Source: Blastomussa wellsi
Lineage: Eukaryota > Cnidaria > Anthozoa > Scleractinia > Plerogyridae
Assembly: GCA_947652115.1 (NCBI GenBank)
Contig: OX393567.1
Location: 18,547,063 to 18,611,062, forward strand
Reading direction: 5' to 3'
DNA length: 64,000 bases
Below are positions 1 through 12,400 of this stretch, one piece after another. The notes under the pieces were generated by a model that had not been told where the DNA came from, did not search any database, and saw only the letters and a list, made by a program, of their open reading frames with translations. Each line of letters starts with the position of its first letter. Position 1 is the stretch's first letter. A program made the translations under genes and the position numbers.

Positions 1-21
1 CTCAGATGTTTAACAGCATAC

Positions 22-434
22 CTGGAGTCGATGGCAAGGATCTTGCAAAGTTCATATTCCCTTCTTCATTTGCATTAAACTTTTCAAGTTTTGGCTCTTC
101 TACATTATGTGGATGTTCTATTGGTTCTACATTTTCCTTCTCAGCCTCGACCTGTTGCTTTCTTTCAAACTCAACTGTGTCCAGACCTGACAACGAACGT
201 GATCTTTTGTGTACATGTCTAATAAACTGGGCCTGCACTTCGGGAGGCAAATCATGGTGCTTACTGCCAGATTCAAATGATCCTGTTTTTCCATGCAATG
301 CCAACTCTTCTGGGGGGATGTTTGGAAGTTTCTTTCTCGATCTGCGAGCTGATGGATCACTGATGGTAGACATGATAGGACTTGACAAACTTTGCTTGCT
401 AGTCTTGCTTGAGGACTTACAAGCCACCAAGATC
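22..434 (-). CDS. Internal exon of an unrecognised gene continuing past the left edge
   Basis: An open frame of about 137 codons lies between a good acceptor (reads CTTAG on the minus strand, next to 435) and a good donor (CCAG followed by GTATGC, at 21-20), so it looks like one internal exon, entered with one base completing a codon. If read through the donor, the frame hits a stop at once. The peptide is polar and low in hydrophobic residues: a Ser/Lys-rich start, a basic patch (RRSRKK followed by LPNIPPEEL), an RSRSLSG phospho-type motif, and an acidic tail with a KEN tripeptide (AEKENVEP). This suggests a disordered region of a signalling or scaffold protein. I do not recognise the family. 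No start codon is claimed, because upstream exons should lie above 434 and downstream exons off the window. Confidence 0.5.
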
Positions 435-1734
435 CTAAGGTACAGTTTTCAAAAAGGAACTCGTGAGTCTTGTTATATTTATAAGTACTTTTTGTCCCTA
501 ATCTGCAATTAGCTGCAAAATATAAAACAACCAAAAACGAAAATGTGACAGAAAACTGGCAAACAAACAAAATAAATAGGCTAAAACGACAAAGAATCAT
601 ATCAATTATTGAGAAAAATACGTAGCTAGTTTCTTACACGTAACATTACGATCAAAATAGCATTTGTTGTTAAAATTTATATGCCTATGTACAAGGCTTT
701 AATTTTAGCGCGTCCCTGCGTTCGGGTTGAAGTATCGCAGATACTTACCATACCAGACGTCAACAGTCAGATTTGTAAAATGGAGGTGGACGGATTATAA
801 ATCGAAGATGTTTTACGATGAAAGAACCAATTACCAACACGTGTAACTGCCTTGTCGAGGATATCCACATTAAATTAAATTCATAGCTTCTTGCTCGCTT
901 CCATGACCAGGCTTCGATCGGAAATTAGAATATTTTTTGTAAAATTGTACTAACAGAATCAGGTTTGACGAGCGTTGCCGACATCCATTTCACAGCGCTG
1001 GTACCTTCCGGATGTAGTCTTCTACATAGTCCTTGAATAAATAACTTATCAAGGCTGTCAACTGTAAACAACTGTGTTAACATTCTTCCTTCGAAGTTCG
1101 ATCTCTCGTGGAAACGAAGAAACCGCCACTGTGCCAGGCTGCACACACTCCAGGAAAGCTTCCTAACATCCAGAAACGGCGCTTGATAAACGGTAAAATC
1201 CAGCATTGAGTACCAAGCACGAAACACGCAACACAGACGGACGGAATAACGAAGCGTTTTCAAATTTCTCGATGATAGCGCACAGCAGACATTTTGTACA
1301 CCCTTTTCGGTAAATATTAGCCAGGCGCACCTGTTTCGTGCAATGCATGCTAGGAAGAGCAGAAAAAATTTCACAGAGGTTCCTTTTTAGCTATCTTTCG
1401 GGGTATCTATTAAAATATAGGGTTGGCGAATGTAAGGGGACCCTATTAACTTCAAAAGCTACCCCTCCCCCCTCCCCTAGCCGGGCTAAGGCAGCTCTGC
1501 CTGGGGAAGACGATGTCGGAATATTTTTTGTGGGTCGAAGTATTAAAGGGCTTTGGGAGAGTAGACTCAGAGTACGTAACTGGATTGAAATTCGAAAATT
1601 GTACTCTTATCAGGCGATCAGAGACCGTCGTCTTTTTGACTGGAGATACGCAGACGTTGGCTCTCGTTCGGTTCGTCTCCTCGTTGGATCGCACCAAAAA
1701 ATACATGGCTACGGGTTTGATAGACCGTTGAAAT

Positions 1735-1945
1735 GAAAATCGCGCGTTTTGCTTTCAAAAGCTCAAGAAAGGCCAAAAATGGACTCCAGATCAGGTTTAA
1801 AACTTTATTTCATCTTTTCAAAGAAAAAAAGGAGATATTTCCGGCTAAATTATAAATCCAAACTCAGATTATTTGGGCAGCAAAAGAAATTTGGGCCAGA
1901 CAACGTGGGATAATTTTTTTGGGCAAACGGTCCCCCACCCCCGGA
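1735..1945 (+). repeat. Dispersed repeat relic shared with 37975-38065 and 41170-41290
   Basis: The first part (a GACC box followed by TTGAAATGAAAATCGCGC, then GGAGATATTT and AATTATAAATCCA) recurs at 37972-38062. The second part (GGGCAGCAAAAGAAATTTGGGC, then AATTTTTTTGGGCAAA and a C-rich run) recurs at 41195-41290 inside the fibrinogen-domain gene. Both parts end in G- or C-runs, a habit of several elements in this window. The element type is unknown. Confidence 0.5.
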
Positions 1946-2222
1946 TGAACTTAACGTTCCATTAGCCCTCAAAGCCACGAGTGCAAAATTATCAATGTTA
2001 GAATTCATCAGTATGTTTCCAGGTGATGAGAATAGACACTTGCATGTACTTGAACCTGGCGATAAATGGCTTGATGCAATAAGCAAATTCCCATAGCGTA
2101 AAAGGTGGGTCAAGGGATACAAAAAAATACAGCAACTTCGGCTACCGGAGAAAAACTGACGTGAGATTGCTGCAGTTGGTTGTATCAGTGAAGTTTTAAG
2201 TCATCATGTGTAGAAAATATTT

Positions 2223-2349
2223 TTAGCCTGCGAACATGCTCCTGTGTCGGAGGAGCGCTATTTTCCGGTGCGAAGTGCCGGCCACGTGGCGCGAAGCGCC
2301 AACAATGACCCCACCGCCGGAGTGTTCGGGAAGCCTGTCTGCAGGCTAA
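2223..2349. repeat. Foldback MITE, AGCCTGCGAAC-type ends
   Basis: The left end TTAGCCTGCGAACATG is mirrored by the right end CTGTCTGCAGGCTAAA. The interior is GC-rich with short hairpins (GGAGGAGCG, GGTGCGAAGTGCCGG, GGCGCGAAGCGCC). The same terminal motif forms the tiny element at 8711-8776. Confidence 0.6.
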
Positions 2350-2519
2350 ATATTTTTATAAGCTTAGTTAAACTTTATCGCGAGAATGTTAAAAAGATGC
2401 AAAACTTTAATTTTGTAAAATGAAGTATTCACTCCAACTTCATCGGAAACAGCCTTTCGGGGAAGGGGTAAGTTTGAAAAGAAACTGTGGTGCTGCGTCG
2501 GTGGGAAGTATAACAATAT

Positions 2520-2625
2520 AATTTGGTTTTATCAACTGGGTTGATAATGTGAATTGGCCACCGTAAAGAGATTCAAGAGCTGACGTTTCGAGCGTTAGCC
2601 CTTCGTCAAGGCAACAACACCACTT
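2520..2625 (-). repeat. Retroelement terminus repeat with GACGAAGGGCTAACGCTCGAAAC motif, copy 1
   Basis: About 90 bases from AATTTGGTTTTATCAACTGG to the CTTCGTC box are nearly identical to 31895-31992. On the minus strand it reads GACGAAGGGC, a four-base loop, then GCTCGAAACGTCAGC. That is a small hairpin between GA-rich core-like sequences, as found at the ends of Penelope-like elements that carry hammerhead-ribozyme-like motifs. The first core base is not the consensus one here, so catalytic activity is doubtful. Confidence 0.5.
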
Positions 2626-3403
2626 TATGCACACTTCCATTTCTGGGTTTGTCACACTTATTAAATAATTAGTAACGAAGAATATTACACAGAAGGAAAT
2701 GCCTAGCGGCTAGATAACCGTAAGGTTTTCGAGCTGGCAGCTAGTTCTTGGAAGGTAGTTTTGAATGTACAGGACATCACAATAACTGGACAAAAACAAC
2801 ATCATAAGACATACACACACTATAAAAAAAGAAAGCACATAGTCGTGGCTGTTTTGTTTAATTTTTTTTCTTGTCTCGTGAAGATCCCACTTAAATCTGG
2901 ATATTCAACAACGCGTTTGTCGTAGATAGCTTCATTCGTAATTCATTCAGCCATATGCAATTTTGAGTGATGACTTAGCTTTAGCAATAAACCTGTTATT
3001 GGGAGTTTCTTTTGTTCATATAAATATGGCTTATAACCGGTAAAGATTTGTCAAGTGAACACATGTTACACACGGCCTGCGGATCGTCGTCGGGGTGTAA
3101 TAAGAAGCGGGTACCGAAAACAAGAAAAAACAGCTTTCAATTTGGCTCGCCATTTAGTGCGCACAAGAGAATCAAAAAACGCGCTAAATGAGGTTCATAA
3201 AAACCGCCCTCAAATTGACCGGTTGATCAGAAATGCCCGCCATTTGTGTTTCATTACCAAGTGCGGTACATTACTTCTAACCGCTTATCGCAGCGCGCGC
3301 TCTTTACAATGCATCTTTTATGTCCCAGTTATCGGCAAAGTTAGCGAGAAAACGAATTCTTTGTCGGACCGCTTTTGTGATGTAAAGTGTTGGCAGCTTT
3401 AAG

Positions 3404-3411
3404 TATAAATA
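3404..3411 (+). promoter_or_regulatory. TATA box of the homeobox gene
   Basis: TATAAATA lies 56 bases upstream of the ATG at 3467. A TTCATTC initiator-like sequence sits about 30 bases downstream of it (near 3432-3438), which gives a short 5' UTR of about 30 bases. Confidence 0.6.
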
Positions 3412-3466
3412 AGCTTTGCGATGATACTACCTTCATTCAGTAACACGTATTAAGACAACTTGTAGA

Positions 3467-5721
3467 ATGGAGATGAACAGATTTTGTTCGGTTATTTCGC
3501 CATCGATTCTGGATCCTTTGCCCGGTAGACGCCCGCGTGCAGTTTCCATGTCTCCCACTTGGAGTCCAACGCCCTTGGAACCAGTCTTAAGTAAAAAGTC
3601 ACTGTCCTTTTCTATCAGCGCGATCCTGGGTCTGGAAGATGAGGAGAAACGTCACGATTCATCAAGCATCGGTGAGTTACACGTATTGGTACTTCGTTGA
3701 CACTTAACTTCGTAGCTATCACACATAGGACGCAATTATTTTGAGTAATTAACTTATATAAGAAATGATTGGGGAGGCTCCACCCGAAAAGTGTACCCTT
3801 TTCAGGTGTGTAAAAAGATCAACCGATTGTTATTTCGCCAGAGGATTGAAGTTTAGAAAAGGGCCCGGAGAAGTGTCATTTAGGTGTTAGTTAAGGGGCG
3901 CACACCTTACGACTGATTCATCTGAGTATTTCAAGGGATTTCCGAAGTCAAATAGTTTAAAAAAGGGTGCAATATATATTTATACTTAGCAACTGGCTCA
4001 CGTTTTTAGTGTGCACTAACGAGTATTATAGTTCACCAACAAATGTTCTCCGAAAAGGTTAAAAATAGTTCATTCAAATAAGTAAATGAAGAAAGGTACT
4101 CGAAAAGAATTTGATGGTGAACAATAAACAACGTACGGTGTTTTTGTTTCGAACTATCAGTCTGATTGTTGCCCTGGAAATCTGATTAGCGCTTGAAACT
4201 AATATTTGTTTTAAGAACATGAAATTTTATTTCCCGGGTTAACTATCAGCCGATAGTTCCTCGACAGAAAGTTTGGCACCTCTTTCGTCCTCACTAAATT
4301 TTCCGCGCGCGCCATTGATAGCGCGCAGCTGAAATCATGTTTTTTTCGATACAATGTTGGCGACTTGTAAATTAATTTGTTTAATATTAATTTCAGAGAG
4401 AAACAGGCTACTGTCTGAACCGTGTGTCCGTATTCCAAGCCCTCCACAAAGCTACAGCGATGGCACTCCACAATCATCTCCTTATTCCGACAACACAAGT
4501 TCCACCAGTGATTGTGACAGCGAACCCGATCGAGCACCGACACTTTCCGAGCAGCCACCGAATAAGAGGAGACAGCGAACAACCTTCTCGCCGATTGAAG
4601 TGTGGGAGCTGGAACGAGCGTATAAGCGGCGGCCATATTTGTTGAGTGAAGACGAGGAGGAACTGGAGCAGAGACTTGGGATCCCGGCTAGAAGTTTGAA
4701 AGTGAGCACCTTCGATTTGCTTTTATAAGAAAAAAGTTAGTCAAGTTTCGAGAGGTTGATTGACCCTTAACCCAGTCAAAGAGCAATTACTGACGAGGCT
4801 TACTTTTTAATAGAGGAATATTTTTATTTAGCTAAAGAGAACGGATAAATTACGATAACACATATGGTATACCCAGGATAGAAAATTTCAAAGACAGAAA
4901 TCTTTTCCAGGTCTGTTGACGTATTAAGGCAGAATCTGCCAGGGCTGCGGGTATTTATTGGACAAAATCATGTACCAAAATTATTTACAAGTTACTGCAA
5001 GCTTTTGTGTTACTGTGTCAAATATCTTATCAAATGAAATCATTTCTACCAACACCAAACTGAATCGCTGTAGAGATGAATTTACAAAATAGCAGCCTTA
5101 TACGTGAGCTTTTACCAAAAGCTTGTGAACTTTGAAATTCATTTTCTCGGGCTCTGATAAGAAATTGTTGTTGGTACATCTTTAGTAGAAAATTACGCAA
5201 TAGGATTTAATTTATTCTGGTACTCAATTTTTGTCCAACTAAAATTGATATTACTCGATTTGCTGATGGATTCCGTCTTAAACGTTACGGTAACAAGCCG
5301 ATTTTTTAGTCAGCTTTAGCTACCAAAGTGGACCATTTGTAAATCAAGTTTTTTCTTTCTTTCTTTTCAGTACTGGTTTCAGAATCGTCGCGCAAAGGCA
5401 AGAAGGGAAGAGTTAGCATCCATCCCCACAACCAACCAAGTAAACCAGTTTGGGCCTTCTGTCGGCAGACTCTATCTAGAAAGTTGGCAACCGCGGCGAC
5501 GACAGTTACCTGACAGCTACGCCAGGCAGCTTCCCCGCGAGTTCCGAACAGTGCAGCCAAACCGGTCAAACCAGCTGTGCCAGACACCTCGCGTGATAGT
5601 GAAACATCCCGCATCATTCCAACTACCCACGTTTCACCCGGACAAGTTCAAGACCCGCCCATTTGCTGAGCCCGCAATGTTACCGTTCAGCCGCAGATTG
5701 CATAGATACAAGCCATACTAG
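3467..5721 (+). CDS. PRD-class homeobox transcription factor with eh1 motif (Anf/Hesx-like)
   Basis: Three exons: 3467-3671, 4397-4701 and 5371-5721. They join in frame (phase 1, then phase 0) to give 286 residues. Residues 48-54 are FSISAIL followed by GLEDEE, an engrailed-homology-1 motif that in this family recruits Groucho/TLE co-repressors. The homeodomain spans about 125-184: RRQRTTF at its start, ERAYKRRPYL in helix 1, and YWFQNRRAK in helix 3 with Gln50 and Asn51. The second intron falls exactly between homeodomain positions 46 and 47, a position shared by many paired-class genes. The C-terminal 100 residues are rich in Arg, Pro and Gln with no known domain. The N-terminal eh1 plus a C-terminal Q50 homeodomain resembles Anf/Hesx, but Tyr at position 47 and the divergent helix 1 make subfamily placement uncertain. 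It probably acts as a nuclear repressor in development. Confidence 0.85.
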
Positions 5722-5880
5722 TAATAACAACATAGCTACAGCAGTGTTAAGCTTGCATCAGTTAACTATTTTTAAGGTGCCTTTTAATACAAATTACTGT
5801 AATGAGATTTTTGCTTGCTGAAACAGAGTGTAATAACTATTTTATAGCACAAATATTGTACCAGAGATTAAGTTTCAATG

Positions 5881-5886
5881 AATAAA
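5881..5886 (+). terminator. Poly(A) signal of the homeobox gene
   Basis: AATAAA lies 160 bases after the stop codon, in AT-rich sequence. It is the first clear signal downstream. Confidence 0.6.
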
Positions 5887-6400
5887 ATTCTATGTATAAT
5901 TTTAATCGTTTTCTCTTTTCAACTGTATTAAAATAACAGGGCTCGAACTTAACTTTTTAGACCACTAGCAAAGTCTTGCTAGTGACAATTTTTCATTCTA
6001 GTAAATTGGCGAGCCAACTAGCAATTTTTTTCTGTAAAAAATAAAATTTTATTGATATTTTTGAAGTAGCGAGCTGAAAAGGTAAATAAAAAAGTTTGTT
6101 CGTGCTTTCTTTCGAATTTTTTGACATAAAGCTCTACTCGAACAGCTTTCTTGGAATGTTTTGGAGACAGGGATGATTCCTACTCACAAATTTTCGCTAA
6201 TGGATATATTTTTCACTCGCAAATCCCAAACAACACTCGCAATACGACGCATTTCGAGCCCTGAATAACAATATAATTTAACTCTTTTATTGACCAAACT
6301 AGGTTCGGTGCGTTTTAAATGCTTTTATACATTAGCAAAGTTAAAATGTACGGTTACGTCGCAGAAAACGGACTTTTTAAGTATAATATCGTAATATTTT
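5887..6400. other. Convergent 3' intergenic gap
   Basis: A gap of about 500 bases lies between the homeobox poly(A) signal and the Tepsin stop codon. It holds a probable minus-strand AATAAA for Tepsin at 6276-6281 and a relic with repeated ACTAGCAA and ACTCGCAA words (about 5950-6260). No open frame of interest was seen. Confidence 0.5.
6276..6281 (-). terminator. Probable Tepsin poly(A) signal
   Basis: The minus strand reads AATAAA about 120 bases past the Tepsin stop, inside an AT-rich 3' flank. Confidence 0.4.
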
Positions 6401-9400
6401 CTACTTTCTTGCCCTCATTTCGTCTTGGACAAAACTAAACGCATCTTCTTTACCAGACTTCCCAACAAAATTGAAATCCGTTTTTTGATTCGGCTGTTTT
6501 GGAAGCCTCAAAGGAATCGCAGAAGCACCACTTAAAACAGAAGGTTGGACTATTGGATGAGAATTGCTTGGACAATTCAGGGAATACTGTTTTGTCATTG
6601 GTGGACCACTACTCGCCAACGTGACATGTGATTGCGTAGTTCTGTTGTGTGACAAACCGTCCAAATTATCGAAAGCATGGAAGCCGTCTCCAACATTCAC
6701 TAATCTTGCGTTTACAGCATTCACGTTTGAAGAATTAATTGAAGGAATGATCTTGCCTTGACAAGAAATCAAATTGTTCTCGTAACTTATTAGCTGCGGA
6801 CCTGTTTCATTGCTTCTCGTTGTTTCCGCAGAGCGTTCCTTTGCCGCTCTCTCGAGGGAGTGTACATTGTCGTTACACAGAGGATCAAACAGATCTGTCA
6901 CGCCGTCCTCGACAGTTTCTTGACTTTTTCTGAGAAAAGAAGTTCCCGCAGTTTCTTCCGACATGGAGAAAAAATCATCTAACTCTGATTTCAAACTTTG
7001 GGAGGCTTGGCTTAAATTGATGTCATTTTTTGGCGTGTGATTTCCACTGGAAATATCAAGTCCCTGAAAAACATCAAATACTTCCACTGAAGGTCTTTTC
7101 TCCGGAACAGTTGTGCGAGAATCAAACCGTTGGGATATTGAACTGCTCTCCGCCTGGAAATAAAAAGTTTAATTAGCAGACAAATCAGTAATACATTTTG
7201 AAAATTAAACCTAGTGCCCTTCCACAAGCGACTCTATTAAAGGTGCGAAGGATTTTTTGAGGGGTCATTCTTATTCTTAAAGATTTTGTGTTCAAATTAG
7301 ATATTTACAATACAATATTGAACAATACATTAAAATGAGCAAACAAATACAAAAAAAGAGAATGATAGAGAAATAATTTAGTAATTATAAAATGTCTTAT
7401 CAAACGGTCTTGAAATAACAACGCTTTTCAGTTTTCGGAACATGTTTAACAATGTGGGAATTAATGAGCATCTCTTTTGGGACAAAAATTCCCACATTTT
7501 TAAACATCTTAGTGCTTCTAAGGGTTGTAGGGATAAGTGCGATATTTCTTGTTTAAAGATTCTCGATCATCCCAGCACTTATTCTCAACTAAAATAAAGG
7601 AGAGTTTTCATATTGAATAGCTGAAACCTAAACTTAACAAACAAGTTTAGCATGTCAGTATGTCGTTGCATTTCTAAATTTATCTACTGATGTTTACAGG
7701 GAGTTTTAGTTCACTTTTTGTTATTTTTTGTGTGTCTTTCATTTTATTGGTTAGTTTAAATAAGTTTAACAGTTAACGGATATTTGAATTTATAAAGATT
7801 CATTGTATAGGAGTAGTTATGTATACCGATAATTTTGTAAATCTTTACTATACATTCATAATTGGCCATTTTCTAAACGAGCAGGGACTGGGTACAAATA
7901 TATGTTTTCTTTGTACGAATATTCAGTATCGATTGAATTGAAAATGGAGCATGTAATCTGAAAGAGCATCCAAAAATTAGTAAATTTACCAAATTGTGAT
8001 GGTTATTGGTTTAAACACAAAGGCATGGTGACCCTTTAAAATAAGAGAGCTTAGTAACAATCCATACTAAGTGTACCGTGCCTTTGGGTTTAAACTAATA
8101 ACCGTCAAATTTGGTAAATTTACTAATTTTTGGATGCTCTTTCAGATGACGTGCCCCATTTTTTCAATTCAATCGATTACCAAAAAGAAATATGTTCGAA
8201 CCCAGTCCCCTGCTCGTTTAGAAAATGGCTAATGGATGATGAAACATCGAAACATGTTCCGAAACATGGTTCGTTTTGCCCTTGCCTCGATTTTTGTGTA
8301 CCCACAGTGCAGGAATACTAGTTACACAGGGTAGTGAACCAGTGGCAGTATATTTGGTCTTACCGGGTGTAAACTCATTCCAGAAAATAGTGGTGGAGTG
8401 TCATCTGCCGCAAAATGGCGTGTGAAAGAAATTCCAGTATCATCGTCCTGCAAGTGGTATATACAACACACACAAGTGAGTTGACTTTAAACTTCACACA
8501 GGAAAAAAAAAAAGAATCATTGCAAAACTTGGTATTGTTCTGCTTTTCATGTAACTATTGTTTTGTAATAAACTCCTGTTTTTGGTATTAACAGAACCGT
8601 GGTTATTGGATATATTCAATTTCTTTAGAGCGGTTTTCACTTAGTGATTGGTTTAAAAATGTCGCGCCACTTTTTCAACCAATCAGGAATAAAACCAAAA
8701 CCAATCGTGACTGGCCTGCGAACACAGACGGATTTCCGTGAAACAAAAGCTTGAAATCAGTCTGTGTTCGCAGGCTAATCGTGACAGGCGCGGGCACGTT
8801 TTCCCGCGGTTTGTGTCGGCTACAGTGCAATTACCGGTACTTCGAGTTTTGATTGGTTCCCTGGATTGTCTATGCCTTGTGATTGGCCAGAGTGATTGCT
8901 TTGGTTTTGGTTTCACGACGTCACTCAATTGAAATTCGCTCTATCTTTCAAGCAGGTAAGTCAAATGATGTATTTACTTAACGCCAAAGTACCGCACGTA
9001 ACACTGCGCCAAACGAAAAATATTCTCGAGTATTCTAGCCTCGAATATGTCAGTGTGATGTCATAGAATCCTGAATAGAATGAGTATTCAAGGCGTACGC
9101 TATACGTGAAGTACACCTGGTGTATTCACGAGTATTCAATATTGAATACGTGATGCACACCCGGAGTGTTCAATTTGAATATGGAAATTCAAAAACAGGC
9201 CGGATCCTAATAGGATATCCCAGGTGTATTTCGAATCAGGCGTACTGGAATACGTCGGAAAATTTCAGTATACGAGGCGTGAGCCGAGTCGTATTCAAGC
9301 GAATTCTGGCCCGAATATTTGGGCTTGTTCCTGTATTAAGCCCTAAAAAGTTCACAAAATGCACAAACAAACTATGACTAAAAACAAATAAATGAACAAA

Positions 9401-12400
9401 TTAATTAATCAATTAACAAACAAACAAACAAGCAAATGAGCTCTCCTACATTTTCTACATTTAAAAGGTCCTCACTATTCACTTTATTTGTCACATGGAC
9501 ATCTGAAAGGAAACACAAACAGACAAGTCAAACCTTTTTCTACTCAGCCTCGTAAATTTCCAACAGTCCTCTATTTAATAGAACTCCCACTTAAACTGCT
9601 CTAAACAGTCCGAGATGGTTCTAGACTGTTTACAGTCTTTCCCGTAAAACCGTGAACACCAGAAAAAAATTCTGGAATGTTTATTGTGTAGTGACCAATC
9701 GCAGCAAAGTTCAGGACACGCGAACAAACCTCAAAACCACAAACTAATGACCGTTGCTCTTTGCGGTTTAGTTTTCTCACACCTGATTGGCTTTTTCTTT
9801 GTAACACAATAACATCCCATAAACATTTCTTGTGTTCACGGTTTTACGGGAAAGACTGTAAAGTGCACCTAGCCCCAAAATATTTTTTCGCTAAAATAAA
9901 CCTTTGCCCCAGTTCGAAACACATTGCACCTTTCGTTTCTCCTTTTTTCCAAACGCTGACTATTCATGGCATTCAAACGTTACAAAAACTGTGCATCAGT
10001 TGTTGCACAACCGAATCAGAAGGGGTGTGGGTCTATTCCTGGGTAGACGTCACAAACTTCTTTGCATGCATGATAACATGCATGACTTGACGTGATGTAA
10101 ATCAGTTTGTGATGTCTACCCAGGAATAGACCCATGCCCCTTCTGGTTGGGTCGGGCAATAAATGATGCTTCGTAACTTTTGAACGCTATAAAAAGTCAG
10201 CATTTGGTAAAAAGGAGAACCAAAAGGTGTAATGCGTTTCGAACTGGTGCAAAGGTTTATTTTAGCGAAAAAATATTTAGAGGTTAGGTGCACTTTAAGC
10301 TTGTACACGACAAACCAGTGTACAGAAGGGTTTAACTTTTAAGTCTGTTGAAGCATAAGAATGAAGCCCTTCAAACAGAAACCAGAGCGGTTTTCAATTG
10401 TGTCGAAAGTAATCAGCAAATTGCTTTGATTTTGTATTACTTGACTCAGTGATTGGATTAAAAATCTCGTGCGACTGTTTTTTTGGTTTTACGACAATAA
10501 ATTGAAACTCGCTCAATTGAGTAGCAATTGGCGCTGTTCGTGTTTCTGTTGCTCCAAAATGGCAATTAGGAGAAATTGTGAAATTTCTACTTGTGACGAT
10601 AAAGGACTAGTACCCCCCATTCTCGTCCCCTTGGCACGAAAAGTTAAGGGCTCTGGTGACATAAGATTTGCAAAAAAATTGAATTTTTCTCATTGGCTGA
10701 TTGAGAACAAAGAAATCTTAAACGAAAGTCAAAATGTTCACCGGCCGCGATATTGCAGCACACAACAGGTAGAAACATCAATGCTAAATACATGAAGCCC
10801 GGAAGTCCTAGAATCTTTTACTGGAAATCCCATGTCCCCAGAACCCTTCGTTTCTCGTGCCAAGGCTCCACCAGCTAACAGAAAATGGCTATGGGGACGA
10901 GAATGTGATATCCCCATGAAAACATCCAAGGATGATAGGAGGTTATGTCAACAGTACCCAAGTAAATAAAAATGAGATTAGCCCACCTTGTTGGACTTTC
11001 TCTTTATCCATTTTTGCATTAATTAGTAAGATGATCTGAAAACAAAATATAACCAATAATTGTCTACGAAACTTTTAAGTGTTAAGTCCTGGTCAAACAT
11101 AACATTTTAATGCAAATATTGCAGCATTCTTGCGCAAACATGTTGCACGCACTTAAGCCACCATGTTGCAATATGCTGCAAGATGGTTTGTTGTAAAAAG
11201 TAAAGACAAGTAGACTGTGGAGCGATCCGGGTCCTGCAAGCCCTGGCTGGGGTCACTGTGTTATGTTCTTGGGCAAGACACTTTGGACTAGCATCCCATC
11301 CAAGGGGGGAGTGGAAATACTTCTAGCTGCTTCAAGTTATCTGGCCTAATGGGCCACTAGACTTTTAATCTTTTTTACCCATAAAAGAGGGGGTGAATAG
11401 GGGTACTTGAATCTGCCAATCCGTGCTATTTTGTTGGCCAAACCTGTCAATCCGCCACTATTTTCGTTCAAATCCGCATCCGCATTCCTTGAAAACTTTC
11501 TTTGTAATAGTTTCACTGAAAGGGCAGGAGATGCTGTTTTCGGTGAAAAAATCTCAAGAGGTTTCATTTCATTGCCTTTTTTGCGGCAGTTCTAATGTAA
11601 AGCGGTTGTTTGGGCCTAGTGCAAACAGAAAATGGACAAAACGAGAACATTGAGACCAGGACTAACGACACGCCAAGGCCACGATGCGAACTTCATGGCA
11701 TGAAGAGTCCAGAATCCGAGCTAAAATTATCAGCTAATCCGTGATCCACCGCATTATCGATATCCGCGAATCCGCTGAATTTTTCGCTGAAATCCGCAAT
11801 CTGTATACTTTTTAAGGCTAAATCCGCTGATCCGTGAACCTATTCACCCCCCTCATAAAACAGAGGCCAATGACTGGAATCAAAGTCAGGTATACTAAAG
11901 TTGATCAGACTCACTTTTTTAGCTTTAGATAACACATTACCACTTTCTGTTTTTGCAAGCTCTTGAAGATTTGTGCAACAATGAGACATTCCAGTGGCCA
12001 CATGAGGAATATCACTTTTCAAAAGATGCTCTAGAACATGAAGAGATTTCTAGAAAAGGAAAAAAAAATCACAATAAGCAGTAGCAGGTTCCATCCAAAA
12101 AGTAGGTGGCTATTTCCATTTTATTTCTCCAACATCACGCTTATAACTGACCTTCAAACATCCGGAGTAGCCGGCTTAGAATTCAGAATAGCAGGTGAAA
12201 CGTGCCGTTTGCCGGCTTATTTTGACAACCCTGAGCAACTACTAAAGTGGTTTCTCAAATCCTCGATTTCTGGAACCAACAATAACTCAAACCCCAAATC
12301 ATTTCCCTTAGATTTGCTGCATAACATAAAAAACACTTTTTCTGTTTCCCTAGAACTAGAAGGCTTGCTTGGTTTATGAAGTTATATATCAAACACTCGA

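Larger units (their letters stand above)
435..3400. other. Repeat-rich intergenic or intronic stretch, no convincing gene
   Basis: Several open frames of 60-150 codons occur here on both strands, but none shows domain motifs or paired splice sites. The minus frame at 925-1374 has a possible start and CpG-containing sequence, so it could be upstream sequence of the minus-strand exon at the left edge; this is unsupported. Recognisable content is two repeat terminus relics (1735-1945), a foldback element (2223-2349) and a retroelement-type repeat (2520-2625), all listed separately. Confidence 0.5.

Noticed and set aside
925..1374. Minus-strand open frame of 149 codons, briefly considered as a THAP-like or first-exon protein
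   Set aside because: Cys spacing and the expected motif are absent, and no splice partner was found.
8130..8321. Open frame of 63 codons in Tepsin intron 16
   Set aside because: It lies in one arm of a foldback MITE, so the frame is accidental.
12038..12379. Plus-strand open frame of 113 codons
   Set aside because: It overlaps the acceptor of Tepsin exon 13 and has no protein-like motif.
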